Part shown: piece by piece, positions 7,489 through 14,665 of the stretch
How positions within the stretch are numbered: position 1 is the first letter of the stretch
Layout of the letters: each line of letters begins with the position of its first letter
NCBI GenBank assembly: GCA_043101635.1
Contig: JBICIE010000266.1
Location: 1-21,408 of the forward strand
From: CAYMJK01 sp043101635
GTDB taxonomy: Bacteria > Planctomycetota > Phycisphaerae > Phycisphaerales > UBA1924
Direction: 5' to 3'
Length of the DNA: 21,408 nt
Made by a program: the position numbers and the translations under genes
The notes under the pieces: model-generated
Told to the model about the DNA's origin: nothing
What the model saw: the letters and a program-made list of their open reading frames with translations, nothing else
Databases searched by the model: none

Positions 7489-7704
7489 TCAGGACTGCCA
7501 GCGTGGTGTCGGAGCCGGCCACTCCCCACTGGGGCGCAGCGGGCGGGCCCGCCGGCGCGTGGGATCGCCGGAGGCGTCGGAGGCGGGCTGCTCGTCGGGC
7601 GGGGTGTCGCCGTGGAGCCGCTTCTGCCGGGCCTGATCGATGGATCGATCGAGCTTCCCGAGGATTTCTTTGACCTGATTGAACGTGCGCTCAGATGTGC
7701 CCAT
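7489..7704 (-). CDS. Small hypothetical protein, 71 aa
   Basis: I do not recognise a family. The ATG gives MGTSERTFNQVKEILGKLDR, an amphipathic probable helix over about residues 6-30, followed by a Pro/Asp/Arg-rich tail with no predicted fold. GGAGG (7715-7719) lies ten bases upstream. The frame stays open further upstream to 7986 but crosses the divergent promoter region and reads poorly, so the short form is preferred. Its stop overlaps the ribosome-binding site of the STAS gene, indicating a two-gene operon. It may be an accessory partner of the STAS protein; this is inference from linkage only. Confidence 0.55.
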   Translation of the reverse strand: MGTSERTFNQVKEILGKLDRSIDQARQKRLHGDTPPDEQPASDASGDPTRRRARPLRPSGEWPAPTPRWQS

Positions 7705-7761
7705 GTGCTTTTGACCTCCGACGGGGCAGCATCGGCCGATTCGATCCGCCGCTTGGGGGGA

Positions 7762-7799
7762 CGGCCCGAGATGTTCCCCGATATCGGGAGAACGGGCCG
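7762..7799. promoter_or_regulatory. Nested palindrome in divergent promoter region
   Basis: The core is a perfect 12-bp palindrome CCCGATATCGGG (7777-7788). It is flanked by GTTC (7773-7776) and GAAC (7790-7793), offset by one base, and then by CGGCCC (7762-7767) and GGGCCG (7794-7799). The whole is a three-tier inverted repeat centred between the minus operon (start 7704) and the plus gene (start 7847). It is a good candidate operator for a dimeric regulator acting on both sides. Confidence 0.55.
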
Positions 7800-7833
7800 C
7801 CTGTACCGTCTGGCGAAAGTCCCGCGGGCCGGG

Positions 7834-7839
7834 TAGTCT
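7834..7839 (+). promoter_or_regulatory. -10-like TAGTCT of NfeD-like gene, leaderless spacing
   Basis: GGTAGTCT ends seven bases before the ATG at 7847. A weak -35 (TGGCGA, 7811-7816) lies 17 bp upstream. The predicted transcription start coincides with the ATG, and no Shine-Dalgarno is visible. Confidence 0.4.
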
Positions 7840-7846
7840 GTCCGCC

Positions 7847-8983
7847 ATGGCCGGCAGGGCACGTCCGCAGTGGTTCTTTGCCGCGGCGATCATCGCGGCG
7901 CGGGTGGCCTGCGCCGGTGACGGCGCGGTCTGGCGGCTCAAGGTCGCCGGCGACCTGGACAGCCGCCAGCTTGCCGCAGCCTTCACCGAGGCCGTGGCCG
8001 AGGCGGATCGGGACCGGGCGAGGCTGATCGTCGTCGAGATCGACGCCGACCGGAGCCGGCTGGATCTGGTGTGGATGATGGGGCGGTCGCTGCGGGCCGC
8101 GGAGACGCCGGTGGCGGTGTGGCTGCGGGATCTGGACCGGGATGGCGGGGTGGGTCTCGGAGCGGCGCTGCTGGGGGCGATGGCGAGCGCCTGCGTGATC
8201 GAGCCGGCGGCGGTGGTGCGCTTCGGCCCCGGCGACGACCTGCGCGACCTGCTGCCGGAGGACTTCGACGCCGAGCGGACGGAGCGCGAGCTTCGCGGCG
8301 CCCTGTGGGTCGCGCTGGGCGAGCGGGGGGCCGACCGGCGACTGGCCGAGGCGCTGGTGGCGCCGCGTCAGGACGCGTGGGCCATCTCGACACCGGAAGG
8401 GGGCCGGACGCTGGCGGTGGGGGGTGACCGGCCGGCCCAGGGGGACCGGATCGTGGAGCTGCGCCCGACGGGCGAGCTGCGGGTGCGGATCGACGCCGAG
8501 ACGGCCCTTGGCCTGGGGCTGGCGACGCAGACCGCCCGGACCATCGGCGCGCTGCTGCGTCAGCAAGAGGCGCCGGTGGTGGCGCGCCGGCAGCGGGTGC
8601 TCGAGAGCGAGCTGGAGGAGGCTGAGCGCCGGGTTCACGATGAGGTGCGCCGGATCGACGAGGCGATCGAGCAGATCGAGCGGACGCTGCGGGTGCGCGT
8701 GGACAGCTCGCTGCGCGGGCCCGCGGCGGTGCGACCCTACCATGAGGCGGGCCGCCGGGCGGCAGCGCTGGTGGCCGAATCGCTCGGCGCGCTGGAGGAA
8801 ATCGAAGCCAGCCTGCGGCGCTTCCCGGAGATTCTGCGCCGGCGCGGGCCGGGGCAGGCGGAACTCGGCGACGAGACGGCGGCCCAGCACGCATCGGCGT
8901 GGCGGCGCGCCCTGGAGAGCCGGCGGCGCGATCTGGAGGAGGCCAGAGCCCAGGCCCAGGACTATCAGCGGCGGACACGATGA
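7847..8983 (+). CDS. Exported NfeD/ClpP-class protein with C-terminal coiled coil, probable pseudoenzyme
   Basis: 378 aa. A signal peptide or N-terminal anchor spans about 8-23. Residues about 28-235 resemble the ClpP/crotonase-fold domain of NfeD and SppA proteins: a strand LKVAGDL, LIVVEIDADRSRLD, TPVAVWLRDLDRDGG, a small-residue helix GAALLGAMASACVIEP, and later RIDAETALGLGLA, matching the family's TAEEALELGLA. Where the catalytic serine normally sits (as in AASAG) the sequence reads GGVGLG, and no lysine stands at the expected dyad position, so proteolysis is unlikely. The NfeD membrane and OB-fold half is absent; residues 240-375 are instead long charged coiled coils. The start follows a -10 element by seven bases. 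It overlaps the next gene by four bases (ATGA), forming an operon. A scaffold or periplasmic structural role is possible but unproven. Confidence 0.65.
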   Translation: MAGRARPQWFFAAAIIAARVACAGDGAVWRLKVAGDLDSRQLAAAFTEAVAEADRDRARLIVVEIDADRSRLDLVWMMGRSLRAAETPVAVWLRDLDRDGGVGLGAALLGAMASACVIEPAAVVRFGPGDDLRDLLPEDFDAERTERELRGALWVALGERGADRRLAEALVAPRQDAWAISTPEGGRTLAVGGDRPAQGDRIVELRPTGELRVRIDAETALGLGLATQTARTIGALLRQQEAPVVARRQRVLESELEEAERRVHDEVRRIDEAIEQIERTLRVRVDSSLRGPAAVRPYHEAGRRAAALVAESLGALEEIEASLRRFPEILRRRGPGQAELGDETAAQHASAWRRALESRRRDLEEARAQAQDYQRRTR

Positions 8984-9555
8984 GCACTGACCTGACAACG
9001 GCAACGATGGCCGAATCGACCCCGCTCTCCCCGGCGGAGGCGGAGGCGGCCCGTCGCCTGTTCTGGCAGAACTTCATGCGCCAGGTGCTGACGGCGCTGA
9101 GCGTGGAGACGATGCGCCGGGCGGAGCGGCAGCGTGGGCTGTACTACCCCGCCGACGAGGATCTGCCGGCGAAGCCGGAGGGCGCGCCGGCGATCCCGGA
9201 GCGCGGCAACCTGTTCGATGGGCGGCTGGCGGTGCTCACGCACGCCGGTGAGCGCATCGCGATCGGAGAGGTCTCGCCGGTGCTGGCGTGCGGGCTGAGC
9301 GATCCCGGCCGCCGGGCCCTGTCAATGGCGGTCGAGTGCTCGATCTTCCAGATCCGCACGCCGACGGGCGAGGTGTTCACGCTGCCCCTGGAGCAGATTC
9401 GCGGGTTCCATGCGCTCTCGCCGGAGCTGCTGGCGCATCTGGAGGCGGTGGCCCGGGAGCATGAGGAGCCCTCGGTCCAGGAGGAGGAGTTGCCGTTCGG
9501 CTTCGCCGCCTTCACCTCGCTTGCGCAGCAGCGCGGGGGCGAGGCCGGGGGCTGA
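8980..9555 (+). CDS. Hypothetical protein, 191 aa, coupled to NfeD-like gene
   Basis: Not recognised. The ATG overlaps the stop of the preceding gene (ATGA at 8980-8983). No signal peptide or membrane segment is apparent, so it is probably cytoplasmic. The N-terminal third is helical (SPAEAEAARRLFWQNFMRQV, then SVETMRRAERQRG). The middle is beta-rich (NLFDGRLAVLTHAGERIAIG, then SMAVECSIFQIRTPTGEVFT), and an acidic tail follows (EEPSVQEEELPF). The beta-rich stretch could be a small ligand- or protein-binding module. Tight coupling suggests a shared function with the NfeD-like pseudoenzyme, yet that protein is predicted to be exported, so direct contact would need an anchored form. Confidence 0.75.
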   Translation: MSTDLTTATMAESTPLSPAEAEAARRLFWQNFMRQVLTALSVETMRRAERQRGLYYPADEDLPAKPEGAPAIPERGNLFDGRLAVLTHAGERIAIGEVSPVLACGLSDPGRRALSMAVECSIFQIRTPTGEVFTLPLEQIRGFHALSPELLAHLEAVAREHEEPSVQEEELPFGFAAFTSLAQQRGGEAGG

Positions 9556-9584
9556 CGGCCGGCCCGGGCGCCGGGGGCCTTCGC

Positions 9585-9590
9585 TACCAT
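9585..9590 (+). promoter_or_regulatory. -10-like TACCAT of the GT2 operon
   Basis: GCTACCAT lies 29 nt upstream of the glycosyltransferase ATG, with a purine-rich Shine-Dalgarno (GGGAGAAG, 9609-9616) between. No -35 match is seen. Confidence 0.35.
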
Positions 9591-9619
9591 TGATCGCGGG
9601 AGGGGCGCGGGAGAAGCCG

Positions 9620-10363
9620 ATGCGGACACTGGTCGCCATTCCGGTGTACAACGAGGAGCGGTACGTCCTGCCGGTGCTGGAGCGGGTGCTTCGGCACGCG
9701 GGCAGCGTGCTGGTCATCGATGACGGCTCGACCGACGCGACGCCGACGCTGCTGGCCCGCACGCAGGTGGAAGTGATCCGCCACGCCCAGAACCGGGGAT
9801 ACGGACGCAGCCTGCAGGACGCCTTCCGCTGGGCCGCGGTCGACGGGTTCGACTGGGTCATCACCATGGACTGCGATGAGCAGCACGAGCCGGACGCGAT
9901 CCCGCAGTTCCTGGAGCGTGCCGAGGCGGACGATCTGGATGTGGTCAGCGGCTCGCGCTATCTGGGCGAGCATCCCGAGAACGACCAGCCGCCGCCCGAC
10001 CGGCGCAAGATCAACGCCGAGATCACCAACGAGCTGAACCGGCGCCTGGGGCTGAGCCTGACCGACGCGTTCTGCGGGTTCAAGGCGTACCGGGTCGCGG
10101 CGCTGGGGCGGCTGTCGCTGAACGTCGACGGGTACGAGTTTCCCATGCAGTTCTGGGTGCAGGCAGTGGCGCACGGGCTGCGGATCGGGGAGATCCCGGT
10201 GCGCCTGATCTACAACGATCTGAACCGGTCGTTCGGCGGGCCGCTGGACGATCCGGCCCACCGGATCGCGCACTACCGCCAGGCGCTGCACTGCGAACTG
10301 GAGAAGTGCGCTCACCTGCTGCCGGCGGGGGCGCTGGCGGATGTGTCGACGGGGTGTCGATGA
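9620..10363 (+). CDS. Family 2 glycosyltransferase (polyprenyl-phosphate sugar transferase type)
   Basis: 247 aa. The GT-A fold starts at once with LVAIPVYNEERYV, then VLVIDDGSTDATPTLL (nucleotide-sugar binding), the gapless RHAQNRGYGRSLQDAF and the metal-binding DxD in ITMDCDEQHEPD (Asp84, Asp86). SGSRYLG and TDAFCGFKAYR (about 148-158) follow, as in dolichol-phosphate mannosyltransferase-like enzymes. No C-terminal membrane segments are present, so it is a single-domain, cytosolic-face enzyme. It should move a sugar from a nucleotide donor to a polyprenyl phosphate or other acceptor; donor and acceptor are not predictable. The start is supported by GGGAGAAG upstream. Its TGA overlaps the next ATG (ATGA), making it first gene of a three-gene operon with a BshC-like protein and a BtuF-like lipoprotein. 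Confidence 0.87.
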   Translation: MRTLVAIPVYNEERYVLPVLERVLRHAGSVLVIDDGSTDATPTLLARTQVEVIRHAQNRGYGRSLQDAFRWAAVDGFDWVITMDCDEQHEPDAIPQFLERAEADDLDVVSGSRYLGEHPENDQPPPDRRKINAEITNELNRRLGLSLTDAFCGFKAYRVAALGRLSLNVDGYEFPMQFWVQAVAHGLRIGEIPVRLIYNDLNRSFGGPLDDPAHRIAHYRQALHCELEKCAHLLPAGALADVSTGCR

Positions 10364-11748
10364 CGCAGGCGGCGGACGCAGCGAGCGAACGCATCTCGGG
10401 CCAGGCAGACCAATCGATAACGCTGCTGCCGGCGCCGGCCGAATGGCGCCTGCGCGAGGGCGCAGGCTCGTTGCGAGCGCAGAAGTTCCGCGAGCAGCTT
10501 GGGCTGCCTGACGGCCCGGCTGTGATGAGCGGGCATCAGGCCGGCTTCTGGCACTGCGGCATTCTTGCGAAGTGGTTTGCAGCGCAGGCGGTGGCGCAGC
10601 GGGACGGAGCGTGCGCCGCGTGGCTGGTGGTCGATACCGATGACAACGAGCCGACGGTGACGCCGTATCCGGCGTTGCGGCTGGGCGACGGGCGGCTTGA
10701 GTCTCGTCCGTGGCAGGCGGCGCCGGGGGCGCACGTGCGGGCCGGCACGCCGGCGGGTTCGCGGGCGCCGATCGATCCGGCGCCGGCGCCGGAGTCGGGG
10801 CGGTCGGTGGAAGTGCCGAGCCTTGTGCAGCGCGGCTTGCAGCGCATGGCGGGTGCGCTGCGCGCGCAGATGGGGGCGGCGTCGCTGGCGGCGCAGTACG
10901 CGCATGCCGCGGCCGATGTGATCGGCGAGGCCACCGGCGCCGAAGCGCCGGCGCTCGTGTTTGCCAGCGCGCGTGCGGGCACGGATCTGTTCAGCGACCT
11001 GGTCGGGCGCATGCGCGATGATCCCGGCGCGTGCGGGCGGGCGTACAACGAGGCGGTGCGGGCCCATCCCGAGGCGCAACTGCGAGAGCTGGAGATCAGC
11101 GAGCGGCGGGGGCGCTACGAACTGCCGCTGTGGCGGATCGAGCGCGAGGCGCCGCGCCAGCCGGTGTACGCCGACGAACTCGGCGCTGGCGAAGGGACGC
11201 TGGCAGCGCGGGCGCTGCTGCTGACCGGGCTGATGCGGATGGCCGGGTGTGACCTGTTCATCCACGGCGCCGGCGGCGGCGTCTACGACCGGGTCACCGA
11301 GCGGTGGCTGGAGGCGTGGCTCGGCGAGTCGCTGGCGCCGGCGGTCGTGGCCAGCGCGACCTGGTATCTGCCGCTGCGCGAGACGCCTGCGCCGGCGCCG
11401 GCCGAACTGGAACAGGCGCTGTGGGCGAGGCACGCGGCAAGGCACGATCCGGCAATGCTCGGCGAGCGGGAAGCGGGGGGGCGCAAGCGGGCGCTGGCGG
11501 CCGAGATCGCGGCGCTGCCGCCGAAGTCGCCTGCGCGCGCGGAACTGTACCGGCAGATGCACGAACTGCTCGATGCGGTGCGGGTGCGCCATGGCGGCGA
11601 GATCCAGGCAATGGATGCGCGGGCGGCTGATCTGCGCGCGCAGTTGCGGGACCGGGATGTGCTGCTGGACCGGACATGGTCGTTCGGGCTGTTCCCGGAT
11701 GAGCGCCTGCGGGCACTGCGCCGGGCAATTGACGAGGCGATCACGTGA
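10360..11748 (+). CDS. BshC-like protein (putative cysteine-ligase superfamily)
   Basis: 462 aa. No signal peptide. The segment AVMSGHQAGFWHCGILAKWF (about 55-74), followed by AWLVVDTDDNEPTVT (88-102), resembles the GQQ-x-G...K and DDHD-x-E segments of BshC, the bacillithiol synthase cysteine-adding enzyme, which has a Rossmann-like core. Near residue 297, CDLFIHGAGGGVYDRVTERW resembles the GPGE...Y part of that family. The C-terminal 110 residues form a coiled coil (about 350-440) and end with WSFGLFPDERLRALRRAID, comparable to BshC's terminal QER region. Key motif residues differ, so bacillithiol synthesis is not assured; it may be a planctomycete side branch with another substrate. Its ATG overlaps the glycosyltransferase stop by four bases, and its stop overlaps the next GTG. 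The assignment rests on remembered motif patterns, not an alignment. Confidence 0.5.
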   Translation: MTQAADAASERISGQADQSITLLPAPAEWRLREGAGSLRAQKFREQLGLPDGPAVMSGHQAGFWHCGILAKWFAAQAVAQRDGACAAWLVVDTDDNEPTVTPYPALRLGDGRLESRPWQAAPGAHVRAGTPAGSRAPIDPAPAPESGRSVEVPSLVQRGLQRMAGALRAQMGAASLAAQYAHAAADVIGEATGAEAPALVFASARAGTDLFSDLVGRMRDDPGACGRAYNEAVRAHPEAQLRELEISERRGRYELPLWRIEREAPRQPVYADELGAGEGTLAARALLLTGLMRMAGCDLFIHGAGGGVYDRVTERWLEAWLGESLAPAVVASATWYLPLRETPAPAPAELEQALWARHAARHDPAMLGEREAGGRKRALAAEIAALPPKSPARAELYRQMHELLDAVRVRHGGEIQAMDARAADLRAQLRDRDVLLDRTWSFGLFPDERLRALRRAIDEAIT

Positions 11749-12635
11749 GCGGGCTGGTACGAAGTGTGGTCGCGACCGGGTTGGTGTTGTTTGCAGGAGC
11801 GCTGAGCGCCTGCCGTGACAGGCCCGCGCCTCCGCCGGCGGGGGTGCGCCTGGCGGTGCTCAGCCCGGCGCTGGGGATCGTGATCCGCGACATCGGCGCC
11901 GCGGACCTGGTCGTGGCTCGTCACGGCTGGGATCTGGCGCTGGATGCGTCGATTCCGGTTGGGGGGGATCAGTCGGGGCTGGATTACGAGTCGCTGCTGC
12001 GCGCGCGCCCGACGCACGTGCTGCTGGAGTGGCCGGGGGCGCCGCCGGAGCGGCTGATGCGCCTGGCCGAGCAGCGGGGCTGGACGGTGCTCGACTACGA
12101 AACACTGAGCCTGGATGACATGATGCGGGCCGCCGATGACCTGCACGCGCAGTTCGCGCCTGAGCCGAAGGGACCGGCGCCGAGCGCGCGGCTTCGCGAG
12201 GCGATCGGGTCGGCGCGCCCGCACGAGGGCGCCGGGCGCGTGCTGCTGATCGTGCCGGGGTCGGTCCCGGCGGCGCTGGGGCCGGGGTCGTTTCACCACG
12301 AGATTCTGGTGCGCCTCGGGGCGACGCCGGCGATCACCGAGGGCGGGCCGTGGATCACGCTGGATGGCGAGGACGCGATGGAGATCGCGCCGGATTCGAT
12401 CGTGATCATCGACCCGCGCCCGCGGGGGGTCGCGCCGGGGCCGGCGCCGACGTGGGACGCGCTTGCCGCGCGGCTGGGGCGGATGGCGACACTGCCGATC
12501 CCGGCCATCGAATCACGCCGCGTGGCGCTGATGGCTGAACCGGAGGACCTGACGCCGAGCACGGCGATGATCGACTGGGCCCGGCGGCTGCGGGGGATTC
12601 TGGAGGCGTGGGATCGCGACGAAGGTGGGCAGTAG
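11745..12635 (+). CDS. BtuF-like periplasmic-binding lipoprotein
   Basis: 296 aa from a GTG start that overlaps the previous stop (GTGA, 11745-11748). The signal peptide ends in lipobox LSAC with Cys23, so the protein is a probable lipoprotein. The rest fits a helical-backbone (class III) substrate-binding fold as in BtuF and FhuD: RLAVLSPALGIVIRDIGA, DLVVARHGWD, a linking stretch DYESLLRARPTHVLLEWPG, RGWTVLDYETLSLDDMM, then the second lobe with RVLLIVPGSV, GSFHHEILVRLGATPAI and DSIVIIDPRPRG. Members bind corrinoids, haem or ferric siderophores. No permease or ATPase gene is in the window, so it may serve a distant transporter or a non-transport role. It is the last gene of the GT2/BshC-like operon; how ligand binding relates to those enzymes is unknown. 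Confidence 0.7.
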   Translation: MSGLVRSVVATGLVLFAGALSACRDRPAPPPAGVRLAVLSPALGIVIRDIGAADLVVARHGWDLALDASIPVGGDQSGLDYESLLRARPTHVLLEWPGAPPERLMRLAEQRGWTVLDYETLSLDDMMRAADDLHAQFAPEPKGPAPSARLREAIGSARPHEGAGRVLLIVPGSVPAALGPGSFHHEILVRLGATPAITEGGPWITLDGEDAMEIAPDSIVIIDPRPRGVAPGPAPTWDALAARLGRMATLPIPAIESRRVALMAEPEDLTPSTAMIDWARRLRGILEAWDRDEGGQ

Positions 12636-12667
12636 GGGAGCGGCGCTTGCGCTCGGGGGCTCCCTAC
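12632..12667. promoter_or_regulatory. Inverted repeat overlapping the argS -10
   Basis: GTAGGGGAGC (12632-12641) pairs with GCTCCCTAC (12659-12667), with one bulged G. A smaller GCGC-TT-GCGC lies inside. The right arm covers half of the -10-like TACGAT (12665-12670), so the structure could be an operator or the end of the upstream operon. No T run is present. Confidence 0.35.
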
Positions 12668-12670
12668 GAT
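12665..12670 (+). promoter_or_regulatory. -10-like TACGAT of argS, leaderless spacing
   Basis: TACGAT ends eight bases before the argS ATG (12679), so the predicted transcript starts at or within two bases of the ATG. There is no Shine-Dalgarno in the interval (CGGGGCCA). Confidence 0.4.
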
Positions 12671-12678
12671 CGGGGCCA

Positions 12679-14541
12679 ATGAGTGCGCGTCCAGCCAGCC
12701 TTGATCCGGTGGAGATTCTCGCCGAGCGGTTCCGCAGCGCCATCCGCGCGGCCGTGCCTGAGGCGCCCGAGGATGTCGATCCGCTGATCGGGCCGAGCAA
12801 GCGGGCGGAGCTTGGGGACTTCCAGTCCAACTGCGCCATGCCGCTGTCGAAGCTCGCGGGCAAGCCGCCGCGGGAGATTGCCGAGGCGATCGTGGCCAAG
12901 GTCAATCTGGGCGGCGTGGCCGAGCCGCTGGGACCGGACGCGATCGCGGGGCCGGGGTTCATCAACATCCGGCTGGACCGCACGGCCCTGGCGGGCCTGG
13001 TTGCGCAGCTCGATCATCCGGAGCTTGGGCTGCCGCCGGCGGCGGATCCGGAGACGGTGGTGGTGGACCTGTGCGGCGTGAACCTCGCCAAGCAGATGCA
13101 CGTGGGCCACCTGCGGGCCACGGTGATCGGCGACGCCATTGCGCGCACGCTGGAGCGGCTGGGGCACACCGTCATCCGCCAGAGCCACGTGGGCGACTGG
13201 GGGCTGCCGATCGCGATGGTGGTGACGAAGCTGCGCGACATGCTCCAGCGCGGCGAGATCAAGCGCGAAGACCTGACGCTGGATGAACTGGACCGGCTGT
13301 ACCGGGCATCGCATCACGAGTGCACGGCCGGGCGGTCGGGGCTCACGCTGGTGCGCCAGTTCGATCTCGGCCCGAAGGCCGAGGCGGAGCTTGAAGCCGA
13401 GGTCGCGGACTCGGATGAGCACCTGACGGCCGCCAAGGCGACGCTGGTGAGGCTGCAGGCGCACGATCCGGCGACGGTCGAGGTCTGGAAGACGATCGCC
13501 GATGTCACGATGTCGGCGTGCCTGGCGGCATGCGCCCGCCTGCGGGCGCACGTGACCGCGGAGCACTCGGCCGGCGAGAGCAGCTACGCCGAGCAGTTGC
13601 CGAAGATCGTGGCGGATCTGGAGTCGCGCGGCGTGGCAGAGGTCTCCGATGGCGCGCTGGTGGTGCGCATCGGCGGGATCGTCGAGCCGGCGCTGATCCG
13701 CAAGCGCGATGGCGGGTTCCTGTACGCCACGACCGACATCGCGGCGATCAAGCGGCGGGTGCAGGACTTCGGCGCCGACCGCGTGATCTACTGCGTGGAC
13801 GCCCGCCAGACCCTGCACTTCCGGCAGGTCTTCGGCGCCTCGCACAAGGCGGGGTACTCGCTCAAGCCCGGCGCCAGCGAGCCGTCGCGCCTGGAGCACG
13901 CGGCGTTCGGGACGATCCTGGGCGAGGATGGCCGGCCGTTCAAGACCCGCTCGGGCGAGAATGTCAAGCTGACCGACCTGCTCGATGAGGCCGAGCAGCG
14001 GGCCGAGCGCGTGGTGCTCCAGAAGAACCCGGACCTGACCGGCGACCAGCAGCGGCAGGTGGCCGAGACGGTCGCGATCGCGGCGATCAAGTACACCGAC
14101 CTGTGCACCGATCGCGTGCGCGACTACGTGTTCAGCTTCGACCGGATGCTCACGTTCGAGGGCAACACCGGCCCGTACCTGCTGTATGCGCTGGTGCGCA
14201 TCCGCAGCATCTTCCGCGAGGCGAAACAGCGCGGGATACCCGAGGATTGGGCTGATGCGCAGATCCACATCGAGCATCCGGCGGAGAAGGACCTGGCGCT
14301 GACGCTGCTGCGGTACCCGTCAGTCGTGCGCGCCGTCGGCGACACGCTGGAGCCGCACCGCATGTGCGCATACCTGTACGACCTGGCCCAGGCGTACAGC
14401 GGCTTCTACGACAAGCACAAGGTGCTGACCGCCGAGACGGACCAGGCCCGGCGCAGCCGCATGCGCCTGTGCGCCCTGACCGGGCGCGTGCTGGCCGACG
14501 GGCTGACGACGCTGGGGATCCCGACGCTGGAGCGGATGTAG
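12679..14541 (+). CDS. argS: Arginyl-tRNA synthetase
   Basis: 620 aa, near the family's usual 550-640. The N-terminal tRNA D-loop recognition domain (about 9-100) includes LGDFQSNCAM. The class I catalytic core has HVGH (141-144) as the HIGH motif in NLAKQMHVGHLRATVIGD, FLYATTDIAAIKRR, and FGTILGEDGRPFKTRSG with KTRSG (about 422-426) in place of KMSKS, as in many ArgRS. The alpha-helical DALR anticodon-binding domain fills the last 130 residues and ends in LGIPTLERM. It charges tRNA-Arg with arginine in the cytosol. The ATG at 12679 was chosen over one at 12625 because a -10-like element lies between them and MSARPASLDPVEILAERF starts the known domain. The residues before the HIGH motif read LCGVN instead of the usual YSSPN-like string. 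It appears monocistronic. Confidence 0.96.
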   Translation: MSARPASLDPVEILAERFRSAIRAAVPEAPEDVDPLIGPSKRAELGDFQSNCAMPLSKLAGKPPREIAEAIVAKVNLGGVAEPLGPDAIAGPGFINIRLDRTALAGLVAQLDHPELGLPPAADPETVVVDLCGVNLAKQMHVGHLRATVIGDAIARTLERLGHTVIRQSHVGDWGLPIAMVVTKLRDMLQRGEIKREDLTLDELDRLYRASHHECTAGRSGLTLVRQFDLGPKAEAELEAEVADSDEHLTAAKATLVRLQAHDPATVEVWKTIADVTMSACLAACARLRAHVTAEHSAGESSYAEQLPKIVADLESRGVAEVSDGALVVRIGGIVEPALIRKRDGGFLYATTDIAAIKRRVQDFGADRVIYCVDARQTLHFRQVFGASHKAGYSLKPGASEPSRLEHAAFGTILGEDGRPFKTRSGENVKLTDLLDEAEQRAERVVLQKNPDLTGDQQRQVAETVAIAAIKYTDLCTDRVRDYVFSFDRMLTFEGNTGPYLLYALVRIRSIFREAKQRGIPEDWADAQIHIEHPAEKDLALTLLRYPSVVRAVGDTLEPHRMCAYLYDLAQAYSGFYDKHKVLTAETDQARRSRMRLCALTGRVLADGLTTLGIPTLERM

Positions 14542-14599
14542 GGCGCCGGCGAGCCGCTCGATCGGCTGCGCCTTGGGCCGGTTCGGGTTCAGGCCGGTG

Positions 14600-14628
14600 T
14601 TGTGGCCATCGGCGAGAACCGGTAGACT
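14600..14628 (+). promoter_or_regulatory. Promoter of the beta-helix protein gene
   Basis: TTGTGG (14600-14605) and TAGACT (14623-14628) are spaced by 17 bp. A strong Shine-Dalgarno run GGGGAGGGAG (14654-14662) follows before the ATG at 14666. Confidence 0.5.
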
Positions 14629-14665
14629 GGGGGCGTCGAAGCGAATCAACCCCGGGGAGGGAGCG

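Noticed and set aside
7691..9004. 437-codon minus-strand open frame opposite the NfeD-like gene
   Set aside because: Pro/Arg/His-rich shadow; the plus-strand frame fits a known fold and couples to the next gene.
12664..14277. 537-codon minus-strand open frame opposite argS
   Set aside because: It is the antisense shadow of a clear ArgRS in very GC-rich DNA, with Arg/His/Leu-rich composition and no recognisable motif.
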